This document shows, one piece after another, positions 25,913 through 33,437 of a stretch of 64,000 bases of DNA. Position 1 is the stretch's first letter. Every line of letters starts with the position of its first letter. The position numbers and the translations under genes were made by a program. The DNA comes from Gammaproteobacteria bacterium (GTDB taxonomy: Bacteria > Pseudomonadota > Gammaproteobacteria > Pseudomonadales > Pseudohongiellaceae): the NCBI GenBank assembly GCA_024639905.1, contig JAHEGE010000007.1, positions 62,001 to 126,000 on the forward strand, in the 5' to 3' direction. Under the pieces are notes generated by a model. The model was not told the origin of the DNA. It saw only the letters and a program-made list of their open reading frames with translations, and ran no database searches.

Positions 25913-26474
25913 CGGCAAGACTGAGCGCTCTTTGCAGTTCTTATTTCGGCTCTCAGCAGCGGCGCTGAGCTGTGCAGTAAGCCCTATAGTCTCAGCACAG
26001 ATCGACAGCGCAGAGACCTTGCTCTCGCCCAACCTAGGCACAATCGTAGAACAACAAGAGATCGAGGCATTGGATCTCATCGCATCGGCTGAAAGTCCCC
26101 TGCCAGTCGGCAGTGGTAGCGCCTTTCAGGGACGAGAAATCTACGCGAACCAGTGCGCAGCCTGTCATGGCGCCGATGGCAAAGGTGGCGCGGCCAATCA
26201 ACCACTCGTCGGGGGCAATATTCAATCCGCCGACCGCCCGCTGCGCACGGTCGGCAGCTTCTGGCCACACGCGACAACCCTCTTCGATTTCGTGCGCCGA
26301 GCCATGCCAGCGAACGCACCGAAATCGTTAAGCGACACTGAGGTCTATCAGGTGGTCGCCTATGTGCTGTACATGAATGGCCTGATAGACCAGTACAAGA
26401 TCATCGACGCCGACAGCCTTGCTGGCATCAAGATGCCCAATAGCGACGGTTTCATTGACATGAGCGCGCAATAA
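25899..26474 (+). CDS. soxD: SoxD-like cytochrome c subunit
   Basis: 191 aa with a signal peptide (FRLSAAALSCAVSPIVSA) and one haem site CAACH (C86, C89, H90) followed by GADGKGGAANQPLVGG. The FVRRAMPANAPKSLSDTEVYQV segment, with its distal methionine, is typical of SoxD-type cytochromes. The 14-bp overlap with soxC indicates translational coupling and a heterodimer in which this subunit accepts electrons from the molybdenum centre. ATGs lie at 25899 and two codons later. Confidence 0.86.
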   Translation: MRMFNGKTERSLQFLFRLSAAALSCAVSPIVSAQIDSAETLLSPNLGTIVEQQEIEALDLIASAESPLPVGSGSAFQGREIYANQCAACHGADGKGGAANQPLVGGNIQSADRPLRTVGSFWPHATTLFDFVRRAMPANAPKSLSDTEVYQVVAYVLYMNGLIDQYKIIDADSLAGIKMPNSDGFIDMSAQ

Positions 26475-26715
26475 GCCTTATCTAAGCGGCTGAATCTGCA
26501 CAATTTGTTGCAAAATTAAGCCGGCTCAGCCCCCTCCTATGCTTCACCTCGCTGCGCAATCTCAGTACACTCCGCGCTGCTTCGCCTCGTGAAAGCTTCC
26601 TGAAAGCTTCTTGCAGAGGGCTAACAACGCTTCCTCAGAAGCCCCCTAAAAAGCCCTTACACCAAGTCCGAATAAAAAAAGCCCGATAATAATTAGTCAA
26701 AAACTGAGAGAGACC
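26475..26715. other. 241-bp intergenic region
   Basis: Separates soxD from the DUF5916 gene. No ORF of note. A short direct repeat (GAAAGCTTCCT/GAAAGCTTCTT) lies near 26590-26612, and the last 50 bp are A-rich. A GATAAT hexamer lies near 26683, but I saw no properly spaced -35. Confidence 0.5.
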
Positions 26716-29007
26716 ATGCCTACACCCAAACTGCGTGCTACAGCTCGACTAGCCTTCCTCCTGTCTGCCTTGTTGTTGAGCGCGTTCAGCACTGCCGCCC
26801 ATGCACAGACAGGACTCACGCTCGAGCGCATTGCAGGGGAACCCTCTTTCGCCGACTTCGCCAACATGGCGCCAAGCACAGAACTCGCACGCTCTATGAG
26901 TCGAGTCGCAGACTTTACCCAGCGCCTACCCGACGATGGCGATCCCGCCTCTCAACGCACCGAGGTCTATCTGGGTTATGACCAGCAAACCTTGCACGCG
27001 ATTTTCTTGGCCTTCGATGAAAGCCCCAACCAGATTCGTGCCAACCTCTCTTCACGCGAGAATATCGACGGCGACGACATCGTGGAAATGGTCATCGACA
27101 CCTTCAATGACCAGCGCGCCGCATTCGGTTTCCGATCCACACCACTGGGTATGCAGTGGGATGCACGCTGGACCGAAGGCGCATCAAATCGCGCGGGCTT
27201 CGATACCACGCTTGAAACCGTATGGGAGAGCGATGGGCAAGTCACCGATCGCGGCTATATGGTGAAGATGGCGATACCCCTGCGCAGCCTACGTTTCCTC
27301 GACCGCCCAGAGCAGCTATGGCGCATACAATTCGGACGCATCATCCCCCGCCTTAGCGAAGAGTCTTACTGGCCGCCCTATCTTATCGATATAGAAGGCC
27401 GCCTGAACCAGACCGCTGAGCTGCGGGGTATTCGCAATGTCTCGCCGGGTAATAACTCGCAGATAGTGCCGTTCGTTTTCGCTCGCGAGGTGGACTCTCT
27501 GCGCACACGCGCACCCGGCGGCCCTGCTTTTCAGCAAAGCTCGGAGCAAGACGTCGGCGTAGATGCCAAATTTGTCTTCAATGATTCGATGGTTCTCGAC
27601 GTCACGTTAAATCCCGACTTCTCCCAAGTCGAATCCGACCAGCCGCAGGTCACGCTCAACGAACGTTTCGAGGTGCAGTTTCCAGAGCGCCGGCCGTTCT
27701 TCGTTGAGAACGCCGACTTCTTCGCGACAGACTCCAACCTCGTGTTCACGCGTCGCATTGTCGACCCCGACGGCGGCGTGCGGTTTACCGGTAAAGCGGG
27801 CGATTACGGCTTTGGCACGATACTGATGAATGACATCGCGCCAGGCCTAAACCGCAGCGAAGGCGACCCACTCAACGGCGAGAAAGCGACTATTGCGATA
27901 CTGCGCGGCTTCAAGGATATTTCAACCCAAGACCGCGTAGGCTTCTTGCTGACCGATCGTGAGCTTGGCGACGGCTATAATCGCGTGGCTAGCGTAGACG
28001 GCCGTTTCCGAATCAACAATAACTGGCTCACGCAAATGCAAGCAGTTGCCACGGAGTCGGAGCCGGTAAACGGCGGCGAAACGACGACGGGTTATCAGCG
28101 CAATATTCAATTCAACCGCGTTGGCCGTACCGTGCAAAACCACACGCACTATATCGCGACCAGTAAAGATTTCCGCACCGAGCTCGGTTTCCAGAACCGC
28201 TTTTTTAAGGCCGATGTTGATGGCATCCACCAGCGCGTCGCGCTCAATTTCTTCCCTGATGGCACCTCGCTCAATTCTTGGGGCACTACGCTATTTGGCG
28301 TGTACCTCGAAGACACCGAAGGCACTAAGCTCTTCTCACAATTGGGTCCAAGCATCGAGTTCAATTACGACACGACAAGTTTCGGTGTTAACTACACCGA
28401 GTACGATGAAGTGTTACGGCCACAAGATTTTAGCGGCCTGGCAAGCAACCGCGCTTATAACTACGAAGACTGGCAGGTGAGCCTCGAAAACAACACGCTC
28501 AACAGCCTCGAGTTCGAGGCCAGCTATCGCAGTGGTACAAGTCTAAATCTCGTGCCACCGCGCGGCTCGCTGCCAAATATCGTGGATAGCGCCCGCGTTA
28601 GTGTCGATGCGCTATGGCGCCCAATCGATCGCTTACGCGTGCTCAACACTTACCTCAATACGGCACTCGAGACACCAGCGGGCACCAAGGTTTTCACTAA
28701 CCGCATTGCGCGCAGCAATTGGAATTACCAGTTCACCAAAGAATGGTCGCTGCGCTTCATCGCACAATACGACGAAACCGATGCGGGGCCTGCAACGCGG
28801 TTAGTTGATGATGAGAACCTCAACTTTGACCTGCTGCTGCGCTATGTCATCAACCCCTGGTCGGCCCTGTTTATTGGCTACAACACTAACCAAAGCAACT
28901 TCGACATAGTCGATATGGAGGGCGAGCGCGAGCTGGTGATTGCGAATGATCTGCGCAAAGACGGTGAGCAGGTGTTTGTGAAGTTTAGTTATCTGTTTCA
29001 GCGTTAG
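26716..29007 (+). CDS. DUF5916 outer-membrane-type protein with N-terminal CBM9-like domain
   Basis: 763 aa with signal peptide (LSALLLSAFSTAAHAQ). Residues about 55-225 resemble the carbohydrate-binding family 9-like domain (TEVYLGYDQQTLHAIFLAFDE; DDIVEMVIDTFND; GYMVKMAIPLRSLRF). The rest is DUF5916, including LNPDFSQVESDQPQVTLNERF and FPERRPFFVENADFF, and ends in repeated beta-strand-like stretches closing with VFVKFSYLFQR, typical of an outer-membrane barrel with a terminal aromatic region. Role unknown; some relatives lie near peptidase or metal-handling genes. An AGAGAGA ribosome site precedes the ATG. Confidence 0.86.
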   Translation: MPTPKLRATARLAFLLSALLLSAFSTAAHAQTGLTLERIAGEPSFADFANMAPSTELARSMSRVADFTQRLPDDGDPASQRTEVYLGYDQQTLHAIFLAFDESPNQIRANLSSRENIDGDDIVEMVIDTFNDQRAAFGFRSTPLGMQWDARWTEGASNRAGFDTTLETVWESDGQVTDRGYMVKMAIPLRSLRFLDRPEQLWRIQFGRIIPRLSEESYWPPYLIDIEGRLNQTAELRGIRNVSPGNNSQIVPFVFAREVDSLRTRAPGGPAFQQSSEQDVGVDAKFVFNDSMVLDVTLNPDFSQVESDQPQVTLNERFEVQFPERRPFFVENADFFATDSNLVFTRRIVDPDGGVRFTGKAGDYGFGTILMNDIAPGLNRSEGDPLNGEKATIAILRGFKDISTQDRVGFLLTDRELGDGYNRVASVDGRFRINNNWLTQMQAVATESEPVNGGETTTGYQRNIQFNRVGRTVQNHTHYIATSKDFRTELGFQNRFFKADVDGIHQRVALNFFPDGTSLNSWGTTLFGVYLEDTEGTKLFSQLGPSIEFNYDTTSFGVNYTEYDEVLRPQDFSGLASNRAYNYEDWQVSLENNTLNSLEFEASYRSGTSLNLVPPRGSLPNIVDSARVSVDALWRPIDRLRVLNTYLNTALETPAGTKVFTNRIARSNWNYQFTKEWSLRFIAQYDETDAGPATRLVDDENLNFDLLLRYVINPWSALFIGYNTNQSNFDIVDMEGERELVIANDLRKDGEQVFVKFSYLFQR

Positions 29008-29060
29008 GCTAGCAACCCTCGCGTAGCAGTCCTTGCGAGTAACAATTTATTACATCACCA

Positions 29061-29094
29061 GCGCGCCTGCGGCTCTATGCCGCGGCGGCGCGCG
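29061..29094. other. GC-rich hairpin
   Basis: Imperfect inverted repeat GCGCGCCTGCGGC ... GCCGCGGCGGCGCGC, 54 bp after the DUF5916 stop. No T-run follows, so it is a possible transcript-end structure, not a canonical terminator. It abuts a promoter for the next gene. Confidence 0.5.
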
Positions 29095-29123
29095 TTGGCG
29101 AGAACGCCTGATAGGTCTATACT
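29095..29123 (+). promoter_or_regulatory. Sigma70-like promoter for the Met/His-rich protein
   Basis: TTGGCG (29095-29100), a 17-bp spacer, then TATACT (29118-29123): four and five matches to the -35 and -10 consensus. Predicted start of transcription about 29130, giving a leader of about 50 bases before the ATG at 29181 with a GGAGACG ribosome site. Confidence 0.6.
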
Positions 29124-29180
29124 GGCCCTCTAATACATAAGTCTATTAACGACCGAAATCATCACGCGGAGACGCACGCT

Positions 29181-30368
29181 ATGACCAAAACACTGACTTC
29201 CAAGAGCACTCTGCGCAAGGCGATCGCACAAATCGGCGCTGGCACCTTGGCGCTAGCCATCGGCACAAGTGCGGTCATCGCCCAGCCCAGCGCGGCGACA
29301 CGCAGCGCCTACCCAGAGCTTGCAGAGCTCTTCAATGCCTTTGACGTGACTCAGGCCCAAGCCTATGGCGAGATCAATAAGATCAATGAAAACCCGTATG
29401 CCAAGGAAGCCCGCGACAACCTAGCTGAGCACCTAATGATGATGGCCAACATGACCATGAAGGACATGATGGCGCAAGGCATGGGCCACGGCGACGACAT
29501 GCACATGGGCATGGATATGGGCAGCCCCTATGGCGACCTCGAAGTCGAGGCCCGCATTAACCTGCGTAACCTCATGCGCGAGTCGCACTCTGACGAAGCA
29601 GCCAGCAACGCCTACGACAACAGCGGCGTGCTCAATAGGCACACCGCCGAGGTCATCAAGCACGGCCGCGAGTTCGAGAACGCGCTGTTCAACATTTACG
29701 CCGACGACTCGATTAGCGATAAGCGCGCCGCGCTGGAGCAGGCCGTGATCGACTACAAAGCCGATACACGGCACTCCGTCGCATCTACGCCCAAAGACAC
29801 AACAGCCCTTGTGACACACCCTCAGGCCAATGCGTTCAAAACGGCGTTCCCACGACTCAGCGCATTCGTCTGGACCCAGCAGTGGCTGCAACTCGCCGCG
29901 CTTGAAGCCGTTATTCGCGACAATGTTGATGATCAGTTCAGCGGTGGAATGGACATCGCCCTCGAGCGTTTCGAAAACAAAATCGGCTCAGCAGGCGGCA
30001 TGAGCATGTACCCTGCCCCAAGCGAGCTGCCTATGGCCGCTGCTATCGCGCCTGACCTTTATAGCCAGTCAGCAGAAGCGACTATCATCCTCGACAACCT
30101 CAATGTTCTTGAGACTATCGTTGCCGACATTCTGTCGTATCCGAACCTCGACAATCGCGCCGAGCTTATAGACAGTGCGGTCGCAAAGTTCACCGACCCG
30201 GAAGCGGGCAACGTGACAGCCGAAGACTATCTCCTGTTCGCCCTGCGCGGCGGCATCTACAACCAGGGCGGGCCAGCTGTCGGCGAACTCTCGCAGTCTG
30301 AGCGCAATCGCTCGCGCGCCGCCATGGACATGCAACACGCCATGGTAATGGGCAACGGCCCGCAGTAA
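29181..30368 (+). CDS. Exported methionine/histidine-rich protein, family unknown
   Basis: 395 aa with a signal peptide (IGAGTLALAIGTSAVIA, cleavage near residue 34). Residues 84-113 form a metal-ligand-dense stretch: twelve methionines and three histidines within about 30 residues, including HGDDMHMGMDMG. This pattern is known from periplasmic copper/silver-binding proteins. The rest is mainly helical, with paired aspartates and asparagines, and has a faint resemblance to imelysin-like helical proteins. I do not recognise a family. A desulforedoxin-like gene and a multicopper oxidase follow on the same strand beyond a repeat element, which supports a role in copper handling. Its stop codon is joined directly to that repeat. 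Confidence 0.75.
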   Translation: MTKTLTSKSTLRKAIAQIGAGTLALAIGTSAVIAQPSAATRSAYPELAELFNAFDVTQAQAYGEINKINENPYAKEARDNLAEHLMMMANMTMKDMMAQGMGHGDDMHMGMDMGSPYGDLEVEARINLRNLMRESHSDEAASNAYDNSGVLNRHTAEVIKHGREFENALFNIYADDSISDKRAALEQAVIDYKADTRHSVASTPKDTTALVTHPQANAFKTAFPRLSAFVWTQQWLQLAALEAVIRDNVDDQFSGGMDIALERFENKIGSAGGMSMYPAPSELPMAAAIAPDLYSQSAEATIILDNLNVLETIVADILSYPNLDNRAELIDSAVAKFTDPEAGNVTAEDYLLFALRGGIYNQGGPAVGELSQSERNRSRAAMDMQHAMVMGNGPQ

Positions 30369-30699
30369 CCCCGGGGTCAGGTCTTTCATCGATGCATTTT
30401 CCCAACGAATCTCGTGGCAATGAGATTCGTTGGGAATTCTGCTCATCTGGAGCGATTTGAATAAGCCTCTAAAGACGACGTATTTGATTTTCCCTCGCTC
30501 GACACTCTTCACCGCACCTCATTGTTGATCTCCAACCGACAGCCTATCGACTAGTACCGACCTCGATGCACTTAATATTGCCACCTCTTTTCAGGCTTAG
30601 CCCTTGTAAACGGCTCCAGCCTGGATGGTCTAGAGTGTGGTCGCATAAACCCACCTAGTTGGTAGGGAAAATGCATCGATGAAAGACCTGACCCCGGGG
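30369..30699. mobile_element. 331-bp MITE-like element with 35-bp perfect terminal inverted repeats
   Basis: Left end 30369-30403 and right end 30665-30699 are exact reverse complements over 35 bases and carry the dispersed-repeat core. The 261-bp interior has no credible ORF but contains a perfect 13-bp-arm hairpin (CCCAACGAATCTC / GAGATTCGTTGGG, 30401-30434). It starts right after the stop codon of the Met/His-rich gene. No clear target-site duplication was seen. It resembles a non-autonomous element mobilised in trans; no transposase gene is in the window. Confidence 0.8.
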
Positions 30700-30781
30700 T
30701 TGATCGAGATCAGTGTTGGGGGGCTATGGGGCGCTATTATTGGGATGCACGTATTCAGTTCACGTCATCGAGGAAAAGATT

Positions 30782-30928
30782 ATGTCTAGAGAAGCCGGAG
30801 ATCGTTATCGCTGCGAGGGGTGTGGTGCAGAATTGGTTTATGAAAAACCCTGCCCTTGTGGCGATAAAATGGCGCATAGCGAGGTTTGCTGTGGCGCGCA
30901 AATGGTAAAGGTCGATAAAAAGGAATAA
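30782..30928 (+). CDS. Desulforedoxin-like iron/zinc miniprotein
   Basis: 48 aa from the ATG at 30782, with GAGGAAAAG upstream; a longer frame from 30713 lacks such a site. Cysteines lie at 11, 14, 24, 26, 36 and 37: YRCEGCGAEL, then CPCG, then VCCGAQMVKV. The CX2C ... CCGxxM pattern is that of desulforedoxin and of the N-terminal domain of desulfoferrodoxin, which bind one iron by four cysteines. The CPC pair in the middle is additional. It lies 2 bp before the multicopper oxidase start, so they are co-translated. Possibly an electron carrier or metal-binding accessory. Confidence 0.72.
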   Translation: MSREAGDRYRCEGCGAELVYEKPCPCGDKMAHSEVCCGAQMVKVDKKE

Positions 30929-30930
30929 GT

Positions 30931-32418
30931 ATGACGCGTAGGGCATTTTTGAAGGGCGTTGGTGTAGTGTCGGGGGCGATTTTTCTGCCGCAGGCAACAT
31001 TGGCCGCCACGGGCAGTAGGACACTCAATAGACTGGAGATACCGGAGCGTCTTGATGGCATTCGTAGCGCCAACGGCCTCAGCTATGTCCTACGCGCACA
31101 GACTGGATCCAAAGAATTTGTCTCGGGGCTCAACACGCCAACCCTGGGTATTAACCGCGATTACCTCGGTCCTACCCTATTCCTAAGGCGCGGCGACGAC
31201 GTTCAATTCAATGTCACCAACGCGCTTGCCGAGCCAACCACGCTTCACTGGCATGGGCTGCATGTGCCCGCTAAGGCAGATGGCGGCCCCGCTCAAATTA
31301 TTAAGCCGGGCGCGACCTGGGCACCACAGTTCACCGTCAACCAGCCTGCCGGAACGTTCTGGTATCACTCGCATCTCCTGCATAAAACGGGCGAGCAGGT
31401 CTATCGCGGCTTAACCGGCATGATCGTCCTCGAGGATGAGGTCAGCGATGCGCTCGCGTTGCCGAAAGACTATGGCATCGACGACATCCCGCTCACGGTC
31501 CAGGATCGCCGCTTTAATAGCGACGGGAGTTTCGACTACATCGGCATGCATCGTGATGTCATGACCGGCCTCTTCGGCGACCACATTTTGGTGAATGGGA
31601 CGCTGAATCCCGTTTTTACCCCCACAACGCAGCGTGTCCGCTTTAGGCTTCTCAATGCCGCGAACGCGCGCACTTTGACCTTCGCATTCGATGATCAGCG
31701 TGATTTTCAGCTCATCGCGACAGACGGCGGCTTCGTCGAGAGGCCTGTCACCTGCACAAGTCTCGTGCTTGCACCGTCAGAACGTGCTGAGATCGTAGTC
31801 GATTTTGCCGATTCCAAGCCCTGCACATTAATCAGCCTGCCCTTGGAGTCAGGCTCCCCGTTCGCCACCACGGGGATGATGGCGCGCATGCACACCGGAA
31901 ATAACGAGCGCTTCGACATACTGCGAATCGAACCCTCGGCGACTGTGAGTAGCAGCCCTGCGCTGCCGAGCACTCTCGCGACGATCCCAAGGCTTGACCC
32001 CGCTGACGCAATCACTACACGACGCCTGACGCTGTCGATGGCAATGGGGATGGGCATGATGCGTGGCCGCGGGCGTGGCGAGAGTTTCTTTATCAATGAC
32101 CAAGCGATGGATATGAACGTCATCAACTATCGGGTCAAAAAAGACACGACCGAAATCTGGGAAATCCATAACGACTCGATGATGATGCACCCGTTTCACA
32201 TCCACCATTCGCAGTTTCAGATACTTGACCGCGATGGCGTCCCGCCGGCAGCGCACGAGGCGGGGCTCAAAGACACCGTGAAAGTCGGCCCAGGTGAGAC
32301 TGTGCGATTTATCATGCGCTTCGAGAACTATTCAGACCCTAACACGGCCTACATGTATCACTGTCATATCTTAGAACATGAAGACAATGGCATGATGGGA
32401 CAATTTACCGTCGAATAG
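30931..32418 (+). CDS. Multicopper oxidase, CueO/CopA-like, TAT-exported
   Basis: 495 aa. The twin-arginine signal TRRAFLKGVGVVSGAIF starts at residue 2. Four copper motifs are present: LHWHG (H106, H108), FWYHSH, HPFHIHHSQFQ, and YHCHILEHEDNGMM, the last with the type 1 copper cysteine and axial methionine. A methionine- and arginine-rich insertion (SMAMGMGMMRGRGRGES) before the C-terminal cupredoxin resembles the Met-rich segment of CueO that handles Cu(I). Probably oxidises Cu(I) in the periplasm. The upstream desulforedoxin-like and Met/His-rich genes extend the copper theme. Confidence 0.93.
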   Translation: MTRRAFLKGVGVVSGAIFLPQATLAATGSRTLNRLEIPERLDGIRSANGLSYVLRAQTGSKEFVSGLNTPTLGINRDYLGPTLFLRRGDDVQFNVTNALAEPTTLHWHGLHVPAKADGGPAQIIKPGATWAPQFTVNQPAGTFWYHSHLLHKTGEQVYRGLTGMIVLEDEVSDALALPKDYGIDDIPLTVQDRRFNSDGSFDYIGMHRDVMTGLFGDHILVNGTLNPVFTPTTQRVRFRLLNAANARTLTFAFDDQRDFQLIATDGGFVERPVTCTSLVLAPSERAEIVVDFADSKPCTLISLPLESGSPFATTGMMARMHTGNNERFDILRIEPSATVSSSPALPSTLATIPRLDPADAITTRRLTLSMAMGMGMMRGRGRGESFFINDQAMDMNVINYRVKKDTTEIWEIHNDSMMMHPFHIHHSQFQILDRDGVPPAAHEAGLKDTVKVGPGETVRFIMRFENYSDPNTAYMYHCHILEHEDNGMMGQFTVE

Positions 32419-32430
32419 ACTGAGACACTC

Positions 32431-32481
32431 GGGGTCAGGTCTTGCATCGATGCATTTTTCTCCGGGTATTAGCGGGAGCTA
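32431..32481 (+). repeat. Dispersed palindromic repeat, forward copy
   Basis: GGGGTCAGGTCTTGCATCGA variant beginning 12 bp after the multicopper oxidase stop, followed by a small foldback (CTCCGGGTATTAGCGGGAG). Confidence 0.88.
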
Positions 32482-32528
32482 GCAGCCGAGGTCAGACATC
32501 TGCTATCCCGGGTAGAATCTCGCCTCGC

Positions 32529-32948
32529 TCACTCCGCCGTGAGATGCTGCAGCACCATGCCGATCAACATGGCACCAACGAACAGAACCACAGACGGCTC
32601 TAGCGTCGCGAGTCCTGTAAGCGCAGGGCCAGGACAGAGTCCTGCGAGCCCCCAACCTATTCCGAATAGGGCAGCACCACTAAGCAACCTCCCATCCAAG
32701 TCTGCCTTGGTTGGCAGATAGAACTTAGTCTCGAAAAGAGGGCGCTGTCGCCGCAACACGAGCCAGAAGGTCGCGGTAGTGACCGTCACGCCGCCTCCCA
32801 TCACGAGTATCAAACTCGGATCCCAATTGCCTGCTAGGTCGAGGAAGCCAACCACTTTCGCAGGATTCACCATGCCCGAGATAATTAGACCCAGCCCAAA
32901 CAGTAATCCCGACATCAACGCGACTAGCGGGCGACCCAGAGCGCTCAT
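32529..32948 (-). CDS. YeeE/YedE (DUF6691)-type sulfur permease, second half
   Basis: 139 aa with about four membrane helices. LLFGLGLIISGMVNPAKVVGFLD and GIGWGLAGLCPGPALTGLA are family hallmarks; the cysteine in GLCPGP is a likely sulfur-relay residue. It overlaps the partner gene by 4 bp. Split YeeE pairs (PmpA/PmpB type) often accompany sulfide/thiosulfate-responsive operons and import thiosulfate or sulfane sulfur. Confidence 0.92.
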   Translation of the reverse strand: MSALGRPLVALMSGLLFGLGLIISGMVNPAKVVGFLDLAGNWDPSLILVMGGGVTVTTATFWLVLRRQRPLFETKFYLPTKADLDGRLLSGAALFGIGWGLAGLCPGPALTGLATLEPSVVLFVGAMLIGMVLQHLTAE

Positions 32949-33376
32949 AGCTGCACCTCCAAGACGTGACGCGTGACATACACAGTTATGAAGCCAAACA
33001 GCATAAAGGTCGCCGTCGCTGCGAACGATCGCTTGGAGAAACGCGCTATGCCGCAGATACCATGACCGCTAGTGCAGCCGCTGCCGAGCCGGGTCCCAAA
33101 GCCGACGAGAAGGCCAGCCACGGCTGTGAATACTGGTGTCGACTGAATATCGACAATGATCGGCGCAGGCGCCACCAACGAATAGCACACAGTCGCGAGC
33201 AACAACCCCGCCAGAAATAGAGCGCGCCACAGTCTCTCGTCGCCACGCGAGGTGAGCGCGCCGCCAAGGATGCCGCTTATACCGGCAATGCGCCCATTAC
33301 CGACCAGCATAATGACTGCCGAAAGACCGATTAAGACGCCACCGGCCAGCGCGCTTAAAGGTGTAAAATTTTCCAT
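32945..33376 (-). CDS. YeeE/YedE (TsuA-like)-type sulfur permease, first half
   Basis: 143 aa membrane protein. The motif GFGTRLGSGCTSGHGICG carries two cysteines in the position used by TsuA-type thiosulfate permeases to pass the substrate. GAGGATC ribosome site before the ATG. Forms a two-gene unit with the downstream half (4-bp overlap). Sulfur uptake fits the two sulfite dehydrogenases elsewhere in the window. No BigR-like repressor or persulfide dioxygenase is adjacent. Confidence 0.93.
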   Translation of the reverse strand: MENFTPLSALAGGVLIGLSAVIMLVGNGRIAGISGILGGALTSRGDERLWRALFLAGLLLATVCYSLVAPAPIIVDIQSTPVFTAVAGLLVGFGTRLGSGCTSGHGICGIARFSKRSFAATATFMLFGFITVYVTRHVLEVQL

Positions 33377-33437
33377 GGTTGATCCTCAATGAATACGACT
33401 ACAATCTAGGCCCGATCAAAGAAATTTAGGCCGGCCC

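Noticed and set aside
24635..26474. Calling a full SOX thiosulfate-oxidation system
   Set aside because: Only soxC- and soxD-like genes are present; none of soxX, A, Y, Z or B was found in the window.
30713..30781. N-terminal extension of the desulforedoxin-like protein from an upstream start
   Set aside because: The upstream start lacks a ribosome site, whereas the ATG at 30782 has GAGGAAAAG at the right distance and begins just before the conserved domain.
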